Shown here: positions 50,449 to 59,009 of the stretch, in pieces
Numbering within the stretch: position 1 is the stretch's first letter
How the letters are laid out: each line of letters starts with the position of its first letter
Assembly: GCA_001915385.1 (NCBI GenBank)
Contig: MNQK01000027.1
Location: 124,001 to 188,000 of the forward strand
Length of the DNA: 64,000 nucleotides
Source: Bacteroidales bacterium 52_46
GTDB taxonomy: Bacteria > Bacteroidota > Bacteroidia > Bacteroidales > Muribaculaceae
Reading direction: 5' to 3'
The notes under the pieces: model-generated
What the model was told of the DNA's origin: nothing
The model's database searches: none
Seen by the model: the letters and a program-made list of their open reading frames with translations, nothing else
Translations under genes and position numbers: made by a program

Positions 50449-51819
50449 TCACGCCAGTCTGATAAGCTCGGGAATATAGCAACTCACCTTCCGCGGAATA
50501 TCTTCCCCCGGAAGCGTCACTTCTGTATCGCGGTCGGCAAAGATCATTGCCACCCGGTTGCCGCTCTCGTCATCGGTCTTTGTCACCACGAGGACTTCGG
50601 CCTCACCATTGCGGTAGCGGTCAAAATCATTGCGCCCGCGCCACATTGCCGGATTGTCCCGGCGGAACGTCATCACATCGCAGACATAATTGAACAGACG
50701 GCGTTCCCGGTCATCATCCGCCTTAAGATGGCCCGACGTGCGTGATGCATTGTCGGGCTGGCCACCGTCGCAGTCGCGCGACAGATCGGCATACTCGTCG
50801 CCGTAATAGAGTGTCACGGGTCCCGGATAACCGGCAAGTATGGCAAAACGCGTCATCATGTTTATCTCATTCCCGTCGTCATAGAAATTGTCTGCCACCC
50901 GCACCCCGTCGTGATTGCTCAGAAACAGATTGGGCAGGACATCATCGGGAGAGTAACCGCGTTCCGAAGGGGGCGAATATACTCTTATCACATCATCCCA
51001 GCCATTTTCCAGCCCGCCGCAGCCTTCACCGTTCATAGCTCCCGACACAAGCTCTTTGCCGTCGAAATCAAACGCGCTCTTAAGTCCGCCGTCGCGGAAT
51101 ATACGCGAACTGATACCGGCGGCATCACTCCAGTCCTCGCCTACCATGTAGCCGAGTATTCCCCATTCTTTACCCTCGCTTCGGCGTCTGTCGCACAATT
51201 CCCTGACGGCCTGCGATATCTCGCACCAATAATTGTGACCGTCCTGACATAACTGGTAGGCCTGGTCGAAACGCCATCCGTCAATCTCAAATTTGTCAAT
51301 CCAGTAAGTGGCCACCTCCTTGAAATAATCAAGCGAGTCGGGATACTTCACATTCCCCTCGCCACCCTCTTCGCCACGGTCGCTGAGAGTCGGCGTCGAA
51401 TCGACTACATGACCCGATGGCGACGGTCCTGTCACCCCGCCATGATGGCCGAACACCCCGTCAAGTATCACATACAAGCCTCGCTCGTGAGCCTTGCCTA
51501 CCAATTCCCGGAGGTCATCCTCCGTGCCGAAATGGGGGTCTATTTTAAAATAATCATTGGCAAAATAGCCCGTAGCCTGCAACTTCTCGCCGCCATCAGC
51601 CTCCGAACTGTCAAAGACAGGTGTTAGCCAGATGGCATTGACACCTATGCGTGCAATGTAGTCAAGAGCATGTATGATGCCGCGCAGATTGCCGTCTTTC
51701 CGCTCCCCGTCAGGCCCCCAGAGCTGGTCATAACCTTCAGCTCCGTCTCTTCCGTGGATAAACGAGCCCACCATTATCTGATATATCGTCAGTGCTCTCC
51801 AGTCTTCATTTGGTTTCAT
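50449..51819 (-). CDS. GH13 alpha-amylase-family enzyme
   Basis: A 456-residue glycoside hydrolase without signal peptide, so probably intracellular. GH13 conserved regions: NAIWLTPVFD, VILDGVFGHHG, the nucleophile Asp185 in GWRFDQAY, the acid/base Glu228 in VGEDW, and the third carboxylate in FLSNHDGVRVADN. ATGYFANDYFKIDPHFGTED is the usual barrel start. The preference (maltooligosaccharide, isomaltooligosaccharide) is unclear. A short inverted repeat overlaps the start codon. Confidence 0.88.
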   Translation of the reverse strand: MKPNEDWRALTIYQIMVGSFIHGRDGAEGYDQLWGPDGERKDGNLRGIIHALDYIARIGVNAIWLTPVFDSSEADGGEKLQATGYFANDYFKIDPHFGTEDDLRELVGKAHERGLYVILDGVFGHHGGVTGPSPSGHVVDSTPTLSDRGEEGGEGNVKYPDSLDYFKEVATYWIDKFEIDGWRFDQAYQLCQDGHNYWCEISQAVRELCDRRRSEGKEWGILGYMVGEDWSDAAGISSRIFRDGGLKSAFDFDGKELVSGAMNGEGCGGLENGWDDVIRVYSPPSERGYSPDDVLPNLFLSNHDGVRVADNFYDDGNEINMMTRFAILAGYPGPVTLYYGDEYADLSRDCDGGQPDNASRTSGHLKADDDRERRLFNYVCDVMTFRRDNPAMWRGRNDFDRYRNGEAEVLVVTKTDDESGNRVAMIFADRDTEVTLPGEDIPRKVSCYIPELIRLA

Positions 51820-51864
51820 AATTCTGTCATTTATAATGATTACTAAGCTAAAAACAGAATTATG
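51817..51864. repeat. Inverted repeat over the GH13 start codon
   Basis: CATAATTCTGT (51817-51827) and ACAGAATTATG (51854-51864) are perfect 11-bp inverted arms, 26 bp apart. The first includes the ATG of the GH13 gene. It could be a regulator site or an mRNA structure. Confidence 0.5.
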
Positions 51865-51917
51865 TCATGTATTGTTGCAGGTCAGTCCCGGCGGGAGCTG
51901 TAGCATCACCTGTCGAT

Positions 51918-53423
51918 TCACTGCTTTTCCGGGACGGTCTCGGCGGACTCCTGCATCAGCAGCAGCGTGTCGCCGGGGTGCAGCGCCAATCGGCCGTTGG
52001 GCACCATGTATTTGTCGCTGCGCTTTATCATGATTACAAGCGAACCCTGCGGCAGTGACATCGAGCCAAGTGTGTTCCCGTTGATGAAATGCTCCTCCGT
52101 CAGCACAAGTGTATGGAGCGACGTCGGCATGTCATCGTCAAGCTGTATGCCGAAATCATCGGCCTGTGGTGCCTCTTCCTCCACAAGCCCGAGGCGTCGC
52201 GCCGCGGCAATCACGGTCGTGCCCTGCACAATTAGCGAGAGGAGCGTTACGAAGAATACGATATTGAATATCTGCGACGCCCCCTCCACTCCGGCCACCA
52301 CCGGATATGTGGCGAATATGATAGGCACCGCGCCTCGCAATCCCACCCACGACACAAATGTCTTCGACCTGAGCGACAGCTTGCGGAACGGCGTCAGCGT
52401 AAGAAACACGCTGAGCGGGCGTCCTACAAGTATCATGAAAACACCTATCATCAGCGACACCGGTGCTACGGCAAGCATATCCGCCGGATTGACAAGCAGA
52501 CCGAGCATAAGGAAAACCACTATCTGCGACAGCCACGTAAGCCCGTCGACAAACTTCGTTATCCCCTTGCGGTTCGGCAGCGAGGCATTTCCCACGAATA
52601 TACCCGTGATATATACGGCGAGGTAACCGTTCCCTCCCAGTTCCGAAGCCAGCGCGAAAGTAAGAAACACCGACGCTATGACAAGTATGCCTGACATCGA
52701 AACGGTCTGCGACGGATCTTCGGCCGCGCCCTTTTTACCGCCCATGCGCACGTATACTCTGATAAGCCATTGCGTCAGCTTGCCCATGGCCGCGCCGGCA
52801 AGTCCCCCAACCGCAAACTGTAGCAGCAGCATCTTGCACAGCGCCCACCCGCTGAGCGGTCCGCTCAGGGTGATGGCGTCGATGAGCACAATTGTAATCA
52901 TATAGGCCATCGGGTCGTTTGAGCCGCTCTCCAGTTCGAGCATCGGGCGCAGATTGTGCTTCAGCCCCACCTTCTGGCTGCCGAGAATACCGAACACCGA
53001 TGCCGAATCGGTCGACGACATAGTGGCGGCAAGCAGCAGCGACGGAAGCAACGCGAAATGTATATTTGTCCATTCCATCCCCGACAGCAACCAGATGAAC
53101 AGTCCGGTGAACAGCGCCGTAAGCACCACGCCTATCGTCGACAGCATCAGTCCCGGCGCTATCACCGGACGTATCGATGATATCCGCGTCGACAGTCCGC
53201 CCGAAAAAAGTATGATGCACAGAGCTATCATGCCTATGAACTGGGCGCTGTGCATATCATTGAAATGTATTCCGAGCCCGTCGACACCGAATCCCATGCC
53301 TACAAGCAGGAATATCAGCAGCAACGGCAGCCCTATGCGGTAACTTGTCTTTCCTATCAGTACTCCGGCTATGAGCAGTATCGAGCCTGTCATCAGTATG
53401 TTCTCGGATGTTATGGCATTCAT
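51918..53423 (-). CDS. CPA1-type potassium/proton antiporter (NhaP2/CvrA-like)
   Basis: A 501-residue inner-membrane cation/proton antiporter. About 12 transmembrane helices span residues 10-390. The pore includes LLLAATMSSTDSASVFGIL and LELESGSNDPMAYMITIVLI, where the S-N-D pattern is the ion-binding aspartate region. KTFVSWVGLRGAVPIIFATY is characteristic of K+/H+ antiporters. The C-terminal TrkA-C-like domain (LDDDMPTSLHTLVL, GSLVIMIKRSDKYMVPNGRL, HPGDTLLL) should sense nucleotides or ions. The true start is the ATG at 53423, 39 nt downstream of a promoter; the longer frame is not conserved. Confidence 0.9.
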   Translation of the reverse strand: MNAITSENILMTGSILLIAGVLIGKTSYRIGLPLLLIFLLVGMGFGVDGLGIHFNDMHSAQFIGMIALCIILFSGGLSTRISSIRPVIAPGLMLSTIGVVLTALFTGLFIWLLSGMEWTNIHFALLPSLLLAATMSSTDSASVFGILGSQKVGLKHNLRPMLELESGSNDPMAYMITIVLIDAITLSGPLSGWALCKMLLLQFAVGGLAGAAMGKLTQWLIRVYVRMGGKKGAAEDPSQTVSMSGILVIASVFLTFALASELGGNGYLAVYITGIFVGNASLPNRKGITKFVDGLTWLSQIVVFLMLGLLVNPADMLAVAPVSLMIGVFMILVGRPLSVFLTLTPFRKLSLRSKTFVSWVGLRGAVPIIFATYPVVAGVEGASQIFNIVFFVTLLSLIVQGTTVIAAARRLGLVEEEAPQADDFGIQLDDDMPTSLHTLVLTEEHFINGNTLGSMSLPQGSLVIMIKRSDKYMVPNGRLALHPGDTLLLMQESAETVPEKQ

Positions 53424-53461
53424 TGGTGGCAGGTATGATATAGTAAGTGATAAATACAGTT

Positions 53462-53492
53462 CAAATATACGAAACACACGGCGATTATACAA
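53462..53492 (-). promoter_or_regulatory. Promoter of the antiporter gene
   Basis: Minus-strand TATATTTG (53462-53469) and TTG (53490-53492) are separated by 20 bp, upstream of the ATG at 53423. Confidence 0.75.
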
Positions 53493-53600
53493 ATCCGACG
53501 CCTCGGCGCCCGGCAATTATATATGGATACAGGCCGTCCCCGCACCCATATTACACATCAAAAGTCTGAAATGTTCACCGGCCACACCTCGGCCTGACCG

Positions 53601-54815
53601 TCATTTCAGCCCGATAAAACCTTTCGCCATGCGTTTGAGCCGGCTCAGTATATCCCACTTAAGCACCACAAGATGCCCGATACGCGGGTCAATCTCGGTT
53701 TTCAGCCTTATGTCGGCGACATCAATATTCTCCACGCGCGCTATCAGCTCGCGGGTCGAGGGCGGCAGTTCGGGCAAGCCGTCGGGCACAAGCATCGCCA
53801 CATTCCCTCTCTCCATAGCGAACTTCTCCCACTGCTTCGCCTCTTTTATCGGAATATACTCCTTGTCGACAATATACAGCTCGGCGTAAGTATCGACGTA
53901 TGCCGGCCCGTGCGACCGGAACAGCCGCTCGAGATTACGCCCGCGTCCGCGCGACTCGATGTTGAATGACATTCCCGACAGATTGTCGGCCGTAACTGCG
54001 TCGTCATTGCAGTTGTCAAACACGTATCTGACATCAAGCCTCCGGAAATCGATGTCGTCTTTTATAAAACTCGACAGTTGCGGCACAAAGCGCCGGTTGA
54101 CCGTGTCGGTGAGTATGTCGACATCCAGGAATACACGGTCAGCGCTGCGGCGCCACAGACGCGACATCGCCCATTTGCCCCTGATTGTATCGGTAGCGGA
54201 GCCGGTAGCCCGCACCTTCTCGGAAAGCGGAATTCGCCGCGGGATGCACACCCAATCCGACCATGAAAAATGGTCGGGAAACGCATCCGACACGCTGTCA
54301 AGCCCCTCGGCATTACGGAACTGGTAATAGGAACGGCACGACAGCATTCTCGGCAAGGTCCACCCGCTGAACTTCCTCACCCCCTGCTCCGGCAGCATGA
54401 AATCCACCATCTTCTCCCTGAACAGCACCACCGTATCCGTATATGTGGTAAGCGTCGAGTATTCACGCATATACCCCAATATATGGAGTGCCCTCTTGAT
54501 GTCTGACCTCACTACCACCTCGGGAAGCTGCGCCGCATTCTCGCTCATGCGTATTCTCGCCGCGCCCGGCCGTTTTACAGTCTTGGGTTCATAGCCGAGA
54601 TAGCGTATGACAATCGGATATGACTCATCCTCCACCAATGGCATCCGCCCGCTCGTGGAGGTCAGCCCGATAAAATTACCCCTCCGGTCAAACACCGAAG
54701 CCTTTGCGAGCGGTTCCCCCGACGCGGCATCAACCACAACCGAAGCCTGCTTCTGCGCCTGCATCCCCAATGGAATTACAATTGCGAGCAATATGATGAT
54801 TTGCCTGAGAATCAT
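53601..54815 (-). CDS. Carboxypeptidase-regulatory-like domain protein
   Basis: A 404-residue secreted protein. The signal peptide ends at MQAQ. A CarboxypepD_reg-like beta-sandwich (about 24-95: VVDAASGEPLAKASVFDRRG, IVIRYLGYEPKTV, LPEVVV) is followed by a domain of about 300 residues with no transmembrane barrel evident, of unknown function. It resembles the short, barrel-less relatives of TonB receptors common in Bacteroidales. It starts 6 nt downstream of the DKNYY-like gene and is probably co-transcribed. Confidence 0.72.
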   Translation of the reverse strand: MILRQIIILLAIVIPLGMQAQKQASVVVDAASGEPLAKASVFDRRGNFIGLTSTSGRMPLVEDESYPIVIRYLGYEPKTVKRPGAARIRMSENAAQLPEVVVRSDIKRALHILGYMREYSTLTTYTDTVVLFREKMVDFMLPEQGVRKFSGWTLPRMLSCRSYYQFRNAEGLDSVSDAFPDHFSWSDWVCIPRRIPLSEKVRATGSATDTIRGKWAMSRLWRRSADRVFLDVDILTDTVNRRFVPQLSSFIKDDIDFRRLDVRYVFDNCNDDAVTADNLSGMSFNIESRGRGRNLERLFRSHGPAYVDTYAELYIVDKEYIPIKEAKQWEKFAMERGNVAMLVPDGLPELPPSTRELIARVENIDVADIRLKTEIDPRIGHLVVLKWDILSRLKRMAKGFIGLK

Positions 54816-54821
54816 CGCGCG

Positions 54822-55343
54822 TCACTTGATTTTACGTCCGTAATAGTATGTATTCCAGGTATCATGCGCATAACCATCTGGGCCGCAGCTGAATGAATCG
54901 GCCATGGCACCGTTGATTTTCACACCGTCGAAATACACATTCCACGCATCCTTGGCATACCCGTCATTGAGCACGCGGAAGCTGTCGGCCGACGCTCCGT
55001 TGATTTTCACCCCGTTGTAATATACATTCCATGAATCACGCGCATATCCGTAGCCCGACACCTGAAAAGACTCCGCCGAAGCAAAATTTATTTTGTTTCC
55101 GAAATAATATACCGCCCAGGCATCCTTGGCGTAACCGTCGCCAAGCGCCACAAATCCCGAAGGAGAAGCCCCCTCTACCCTGCGCCCTTCGAAAAACACA
55201 CCGTTGTCATTCACATAATACTGCGGCACGCGATAATGCCGGCAATCATCACGACAGTCACGGCAGCCGCAACGTCCCTGCGCGGCAACCGGCACCACCG
55301 CCAGCAACATAACCGGAATCAATAATGCAAAAAATCTTTTCAT
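54822..55343 (-). CDS. DKNYY-like repeat protein
   Basis: A 173-residue secreted protein. A signal peptide (to about 22) and a Cys-rich patch (GRCGCRDCRDDC) precede five repeats of about 28 residues. Three full ones share the form GYAKDAWNVYYxGVKIxGAxADSF. The repeats match the DKNYY-type pattern predicted to form stacked beta units outside the membrane. The function is unknown. It is first of a two-gene unit with the CarboxypepD-like protein. A minus-strand TAACTTTG element lies at 55428-55435. Confidence 0.75.
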   Translation of the reverse strand: MKRFFALLIPVMLLAVVPVAAQGRCGCRDCRDDCRHYRVPQYYVNDNGVFFEGRRVEGASPSGFVALGDGYAKDAWAVYYFGNKINFASAESFQVSGYGYARDSWNVYYNGVKINGASADSFRVLNDGYAKDAWNVYFDGVKINGAMADSFSCGPDGYAHDTWNTYYYGRKIK

Positions 55344-55577
55344 AATCGGTCATTTTATAATATTTCGGGATTTAAGAAAATATCACGTGACAAACATCCT
55401 TTTATACATTAGACGCATTCATATCCCCAAAGTTAACGGTAAATTAGACAATATACGCTAATATATGTTAGAATATGTTTTTTCGGTTTAGATGTCACAT
55501 TTTCTACCGGCAATGCGTCATATAATCGAGAATTCTCGAAAAACAGGCTTTTCCGACAACCATAAAATCAAAAAATC

Positions 55578-55979
55578 ATGTTACTCGACCAAATTTTTAT
55601 TACTGTAGCCGTACTTTTGCCGGCACTCATCGTTTGGATATTAACCCGCGCGACAATAAATAAAGACAACAAAAACGCCGAAATTATCATAAAGGCTATC
55701 GAAAACAATTCCATCGTCGACACCGACAAACTCGTAAAGGCACTCAGCAAACGAGGCAAGACTCCCGGCCAATTGCTCAATCTGAGACTGCTACGCGGCT
55801 GCATCTTCACATTCATCGGCATAGCCATAGCGATATGCATAGCCATAAAGTCCTGCTCACTCCCCGAAATCCATATACGCTACAACTCGATGCTCTTATC
55901 AGGCATTTCACTTGCAATCGGATTTGCATATCTCGTAGTGTATTTCGTGACTCGCAAATCGGTCAAGGACGAAGATTGA
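55578..55979 (+). CDS. DUF6249-like membrane protein
   Basis: A 133-residue membrane protein. One helix is at the N-terminus (about 5-24), followed by a cytoplasmic segment (DNKNAEIIIKAIENNSIVD, KLVKALSKRGKTPGQLLNLR) and two more helices. This layout recalls the DUF6249 proteins that precede sigma-factor genes in Bacteroidetes. The sigma-factor gene follows 20 nt later, so it is probably part of its regulatory unit. Function as an anti-sigma factor is possible but not shown. Confidence 0.7.
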   Translation: MLLDQIFITVAVLLPALIVWILTRATINKDNKNAEIIIKAIENNSIVDTDKLVKALSKRGKTPGQLLNLRLLRGCIFTFIGIAIAICIAIKSCSLPEIHIRYNSMLLSGISLAIGFAYLVVYFVTRKSVKDED

Positions 55980-55999
55980 GCCTGCCGCCAGACTGAATA

Positions 56000-56476
56000 A
56001 TGGACCGACAGCAATTCATCAGTTACGTAGAGCAGAATCAGAAAGCGGTGCGCCGTTTTCTGACTGCCCTGTGTTGCGGTGACAGCGCGCTCGCCGACGA
56101 TCTGGCCCAGGACACATTCGTCAAGGCATACCTGTCGTGCGACAGCTTCAGGGACGACCGGCGGTTCACGGCATGGATTTACCGCATAGCCTACAACACC
56201 TTTGTCAGCAGCCGTCGTAGCACCCGCGTATCCGGCCCCATATCCGAAGCCGGCGGTATCGACAGCGCCGACTCCTCCGACAAGGCATTCCAATATCAGG
56301 AACTGTATATGGCACTTGACCATCTGACCGAAAAAGAACGCTCAGCGATACTCCTCTACTACATGCAAGGTTACGCCGTCAACGAAATAGCCGGAATAAC
56401 CGGCTCAACTCCCGACGCCGTCCGCCAGCAGCTCACCCGCGCCCGCTCCCACCTCAAAACCCTCCTGAAACAATAA
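56000..56476 (+). CDS. ECF-type sigma-70 factor
   Basis: A 158-residue RNA polymerase sigma factor. Region 2 (VRRFLTALCCGDSALADDLA, QDTFVKAYLSC, FTAWIYRIAYNTFVSSRR) recognises the -10 element. Region 4 (LTEKERSAILLYYMQGYAVN, EIAGITGSTPDAVRQQLTRA) is the -35-binding helix-turn-helix. Length and the lack of regions 1 and 3 fit the extracytoplasmic-function group. Membrane proteins flank it upstream and downstream, as in Bacteroidetes sigma/anti-sigma units. Confidence 0.9.
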   Translation: MDRQQFISYVEQNQKAVRRFLTALCCGDSALADDLAQDTFVKAYLSCDSFRDDRRFTAWIYRIAYNTFVSSRRSTRVSGPISEAGGIDSADSSDKAFQYQELYMALDHLTEKERSAILLYYMQGYAVNEIAGITGSTPDAVRQQLTRARSHLKTLLKQ

Positions 56477-56526
56477 GTATGAACAAAGTACGGAACTGTT
56501 ATAAATCTTATGTAAATATGACACGT

Positions 56527-56617
56527 CATGATGTAGGGCTGCACCCCGGCGCAGCCGCCGGACAACCGATAATCAACCTCCGCAACCGGCTGCTCCGGGG
56601 AGCAGCCCTACATCATG
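56527..56617. repeat. Palindromic repeat, family C
   Basis: Perfect 16-bp arms, CATGATGTAGGGCTGC (56527-56542) and GCAGCCCTACATCATG (56602-56617), enclose a GC-rich centre with GCAGCCGCCGG and CCGGCTGCTCCGGGG. A further GTAGGGACGCACGGCTCGTG stretch (56664-56683) looks like a second, unrelated repeat. All lie between the sigma gene and the next membrane protein gene. Confidence 0.6.
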
Positions 56618-56751
56618 CAGCCGCCGGTACCAGTTTTGCAACACCCACCGCGCCCGCAATGCCGTAGGGACGCACGGCTCGTGGCGTCCGCAACACATCA
56701 ACCGACTTCCCGCAATTTTGCACTCCCCCCTCTCTTAAACACAATACAATT

Positions 56752-57150
56752 ATGAACGAAGACAACCTCAAATCCATCTTTGACGACTTCAATCCCGGCC
56801 TCACCCCCGACGACCGGTTCATGTCCCGTCTCGAGCAGAACCTCCGCTCCGTAGAAGTCGTAAAAGAACAGATAGCCACGGCACAAAAGAAAAAACACCT
56901 TCCCGTCATCATAGCCGCCCTCACTGGCTTCATCGCAGGCCTCCTCTGCACCCTCGCCTACCCCTTCCTCCACACCACCCTCAACAACCTCGCCCAGGCC
57001 GGCACCGAAGCCGCCACCCTCATCTCCGACTACAGCCCAATCCTCCTCTACACCCTGATTACCCTCCTGACAGGCACCCTCACCTACATAGCCTACGACC
57101 TGACCGCCACCGCCATTAAATCCTCACCCCTCCGCCTACCCCTCAAATAA
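56752..57150 (+). CDS. Small membrane protein, possible anti-sigma partner
   Basis: 132 residues. A soluble N-terminal part (FDDFNPGLTPDDRFMSRLEQNLRSVEVVKEQ) with a short helical, anti-sigma-like start precedes two transmembrane helices (about 50-72 and 96-118). The family is not recognised. It follows the sigma gene by 275 nt, across repeats, so linkage to it is plausible but not close. The downstream hairpin at 57180-57231 may end its transcript. Confidence 0.6.
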   Translation: MNEDNLKSIFDDFNPGLTPDDRFMSRLEQNLRSVEVVKEQIATAQKKKHLPVIIAALTGFIAGLLCTLAYPFLHTTLNNLAQAGTEAATLISDYSPILLYTLITLLTGTLTYIAYDLTATAIKSSPLRLPLK

Positions 57151-57179
57151 ATATTACAAAATTTATAAGACCTGATACA

Positions 57180-57231
57180 TTATCCGCTGATTGACGGCTG
57201 TACCTCGGCACAGCCGTCAATCAGCGGATAA
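57180..57231. repeat. Perfect 22-bp-arm hairpin, family D
   Basis: Arms 57180-57201 and 57210-57231 are exact reverse complements over 22 bp (ends TTATCCGCTGATTG and CAATCAGCGGATAA), with an 8-nt loop. It lies between convergent genes. The T run is missing, so it may be a structural repeat or a bidirectional terminator. Confidence 0.7.
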
Positions 57232-57267
57232 TTAGGGATATTCGGTAAAATATCCCTAATTTAAACT

Positions 57268-57873
57268 CTAACAATAATCATCTATTCCGTCCTCTCCCTC
57301 CCATTTAAGACCTTGTGCCAAGGTAAGGGCTTTTTGTGCTCCTCGTTCTTCAAAAAATGTTGTACCCTCGTGTACGTATTTTCCATATTCAAACGTTATA
57401 GCCATTATAGAAAATCGCTTCATACCATTCAGTGTATGAGATGTGACAAAAAGGCAGTTATCATTACATAAGGCAAATTCGTCTATAAAATATGTAGCAT
57501 ATTCATTTTTTGTTATAACAGCTCCCTTTCTCAAATTATTTAGATAGGCAATTAGTGGCTTATCTGCTATTTCATTAGGACAGAGCGGAAATTCAGTGGG
57601 AGTACGCCAGTATCTTTGCAAAGCGTTGCGAGTTAATGACTCACAAATTCCTTCCATGTAAGCATCTTCGCTTACCATAATACTATCAACAGGGTCTGGT
57701 CCTGGGACTCCATACATCTTACGCAATTCATTTTCAATCGGAAGTTTATCTAATAATTCGCTTTTATCTTCCTGTTGTGTATCAAAATTACATATAAGAC
57801 TATTTTGTCCGGGGACATCATATATTTTTCGCAATTCCTCTTCAAATGAAAGCTCATCTAATAGTTCACTCAT
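57268..57873 (-). CDS. Hypothetical acidic protein with N-terminal duplication
   Basis: A 201-residue, presumably cytoplasmic protein with no recognised family. The first 65 residues contain a duplicated unit: SELLDELSFEEELRKIYDVP and SELLDKLPIENELRKMYGVP. A C-terminal ~120-residue domain follows (NALQRYWRTPTEFPLCPNEI, VITKNEYATYFIDEFAL). Codon use is more AT-rich than the neighbours, and the gene lies near tRNA genes, so horizontal gain is possible. Confidence 0.65.
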   Translation of the reverse strand: MSELLDELSFEEELRKIYDVPGQNSLICNFDTQQEDKSELLDKLPIENELRKMYGVPGPDPVDSIMVSEDAYMEGICESLTRNALQRYWRTPTEFPLCPNEIADKPLIAYLNNLRKGAVITKNEYATYFIDEFALCNDNCLFVTSHTLNGMKRFSIMAITFEYGKYVHEGTTFFEERGAQKALTLAQGLKWEGEDGIDDYC

Positions 57874-58081
57874 ACCTCTTCCTATTCAAACTTCATTACA
57901 ATTTTAAATTTAAACTATAAAATCTCTAACCTATCAAATTTCTCCTGTCCTCCCGTGCTCTTGTTCAGATATAAATTTTCGTGAACCGATTAAACAATGC
58001 TCTATTGTAGAGGTCTTGTTCTATTGTCGGGACTCTTGTACTATTGTATATATTTTATATGTACTGATGTTTATAAAAAGC

Positions 58082-58121
58082 AAAACAGTCCCAGATGTTT
58101 GATACATCTGAGACTGTTTTT
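58082..58121. terminator. Terminator-like hairpin next to the tRNA genes
   Basis: Left arm AAAACAGTCCCAGATGT and right arm ACATCTGAGACTGTTTT pair with one mismatch around a 5-nt loop, with T and A runs at either end. It lies just downstream of the minus-strand tRNA-Leu gene and probably terminates the tRNA transcript. Confidence 0.75.
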
Positions 58122-58128
58122 AAAAGAG

Positions 58129-58212
58129 TGTCCGAAATGAGACTCGAACTCACACGAGCGAAAGCTCACTACCCCCTCAAAGTAGCGCGTCTACCAATTC
58201 CGCCATCCGGAC
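58129..58212 (-). tRNA. tRNA-Leu (GAG)
   Basis: The minus strand folds as a class II tRNA of 84 nt. The acceptor GTCCGGA/TTCGGAC, D arm with GGTAGACGC, anticodon stem CTACT/GGTAG with loop TTGAGGG (anticodon GAG), and a long variable arm (GTGAGCTTTCGCTCGTG) are all present. The T arm contains GTTCGAGTC, and CCA is not encoded. It is the last gene of a three-tRNA minus-strand cluster, each about 45-55 nt apart. Confidence 0.9.
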
Positions 58213-58256
58213 ATATTCCCAATCTTGCTTCCTGTAAAGAAATGTGAATGGTTTGG

Positions 58257-58329
58257 AGCGAAAAACGGGACTCGAACCCGCGACCCCAACCTTGGCAAGG
58301 TTGTGCTCTACCAACTGAGCTATTTTCGC
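58257..58329 (-). tRNA. tRNA-Gly (GCC), copy 1
   Basis: 73 nt. The acceptor GCGAAAA/TTTTCGC, D arm AGCTCAGTTGGTAGAGC, anticodon stem CAACC/GGTTG with loop TTGCCAA (anticodon GCC), and T arm GCGGGTTCGAGTCCCGT are complete. The sequence is identical to the copy at 58383-58455. The 3' CCA is not encoded. Confidence 0.93.
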
Positions 58330-58382
58330 AAATTGCAGAAGCTCGACGCTTTGGGAATATCTATGTTAAAGAACTCTTTTGG

Positions 58383-58455
58383 AGCGAAAAACGGGACTCG
58401 AACCCGCGACCCCAACCTTGGCAAGGTTGTGCTCTACCAACTGAGCTATTTTCGC
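58383..58455 (-). tRNA. tRNA-Gly (GCC), copy 2
   Basis: Identical in all 73 positions to 58257-58329. The flanking spacers differ except for a few adjacent bases (TTTGGAGCG). This indicates a tandem duplication or gene conversion. Both copies have GCC anticodons. Confidence 0.93.
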
Positions 58456-58814
58456 GTTTGGGTCATTGTTGTGCACCCGTTTTTGTCGTTTGCGTTGCAA
58501 AGGTACGCATTTTTTTTGAACTGGCAATAGTTTCCGCCATTTTTTTGCAACTTTTTTTCCGATTTTATTGTTTTCATCATCTGCACCATGCCGGCCAAAA
58601 CGCGGATTCCGGCTACTAATCGTCTAATATACAGCCTAATATTGTCTTAAAATGTATTATCCCGACTTTAGCGATAAAAAACGCAACAAACGCCCTTTCC
58701 AAAACAAAATTTCACAATTCAATGTTATTTTATTAAAAATCCGCCGTTATAAAACTGTTATAACACTCTCGCGGATTTGGCCGAAAGTGTATTATCTTTT
58801 AAAATTTCAGAATT
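58456..58814. other. AT-rich intergenic region upstream of the small membrane gene
   Basis: A 359-bp gap. It probably contains the promoter of the minus-strand tRNA cluster and that of the small gene at 58815. I see no coding frame, strong hairpin or repeat that I can support. Confidence 0.5.
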
Positions 58815-58991
58815 ATGAACGATTATGAAAGACGGTTAAAGAACCGGGAAAACGAACGTCAGGAACGGCGCGCACGCAATCGCCGACGCGCGCAGATATG
58901 GCTTGTCGTCGGAGTTGTCGTATTGATTACCCTGCTGTTCTTTTGGGTAGACATAGCCGACATGCTCGGCTGGGGCGACGGAGCCGCATAA
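58815..58991 (+). CDS. Small basic single-pass membrane protein
   Basis: A 58-residue ORF, MNDYERRLKNRENERQERRA and then RNRRRAQIW. The first half is densely basic and helical. One transmembrane helix follows (WLVVGVVVLITLLFFWV), and an acidic tail ends the protein. The codon composition is GC-rich like its neighbours. Length and layout fit a small inner-membrane protein with an N-terminal cytoplasmic charged helix. It converges on the cdaA gene 18 nt away. The family is not recognised. Confidence 0.55.
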   Translation: MNDYERRLKNRENERQERRARNRRRAQIWLVVGVVVLITLLFFWVDIADMLGWGDGAA

Positions 58992-59009
58992 CCCACCCCG
59001 AACTCGCGG

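Noticed and set aside
58225..58530. 101-residue frame with repeated GAKNGTRTRDPN segments
   Set aside because: This is the well-known mistranslation of tRNA genes; the two identical segments are the tRNA-Gly copies.
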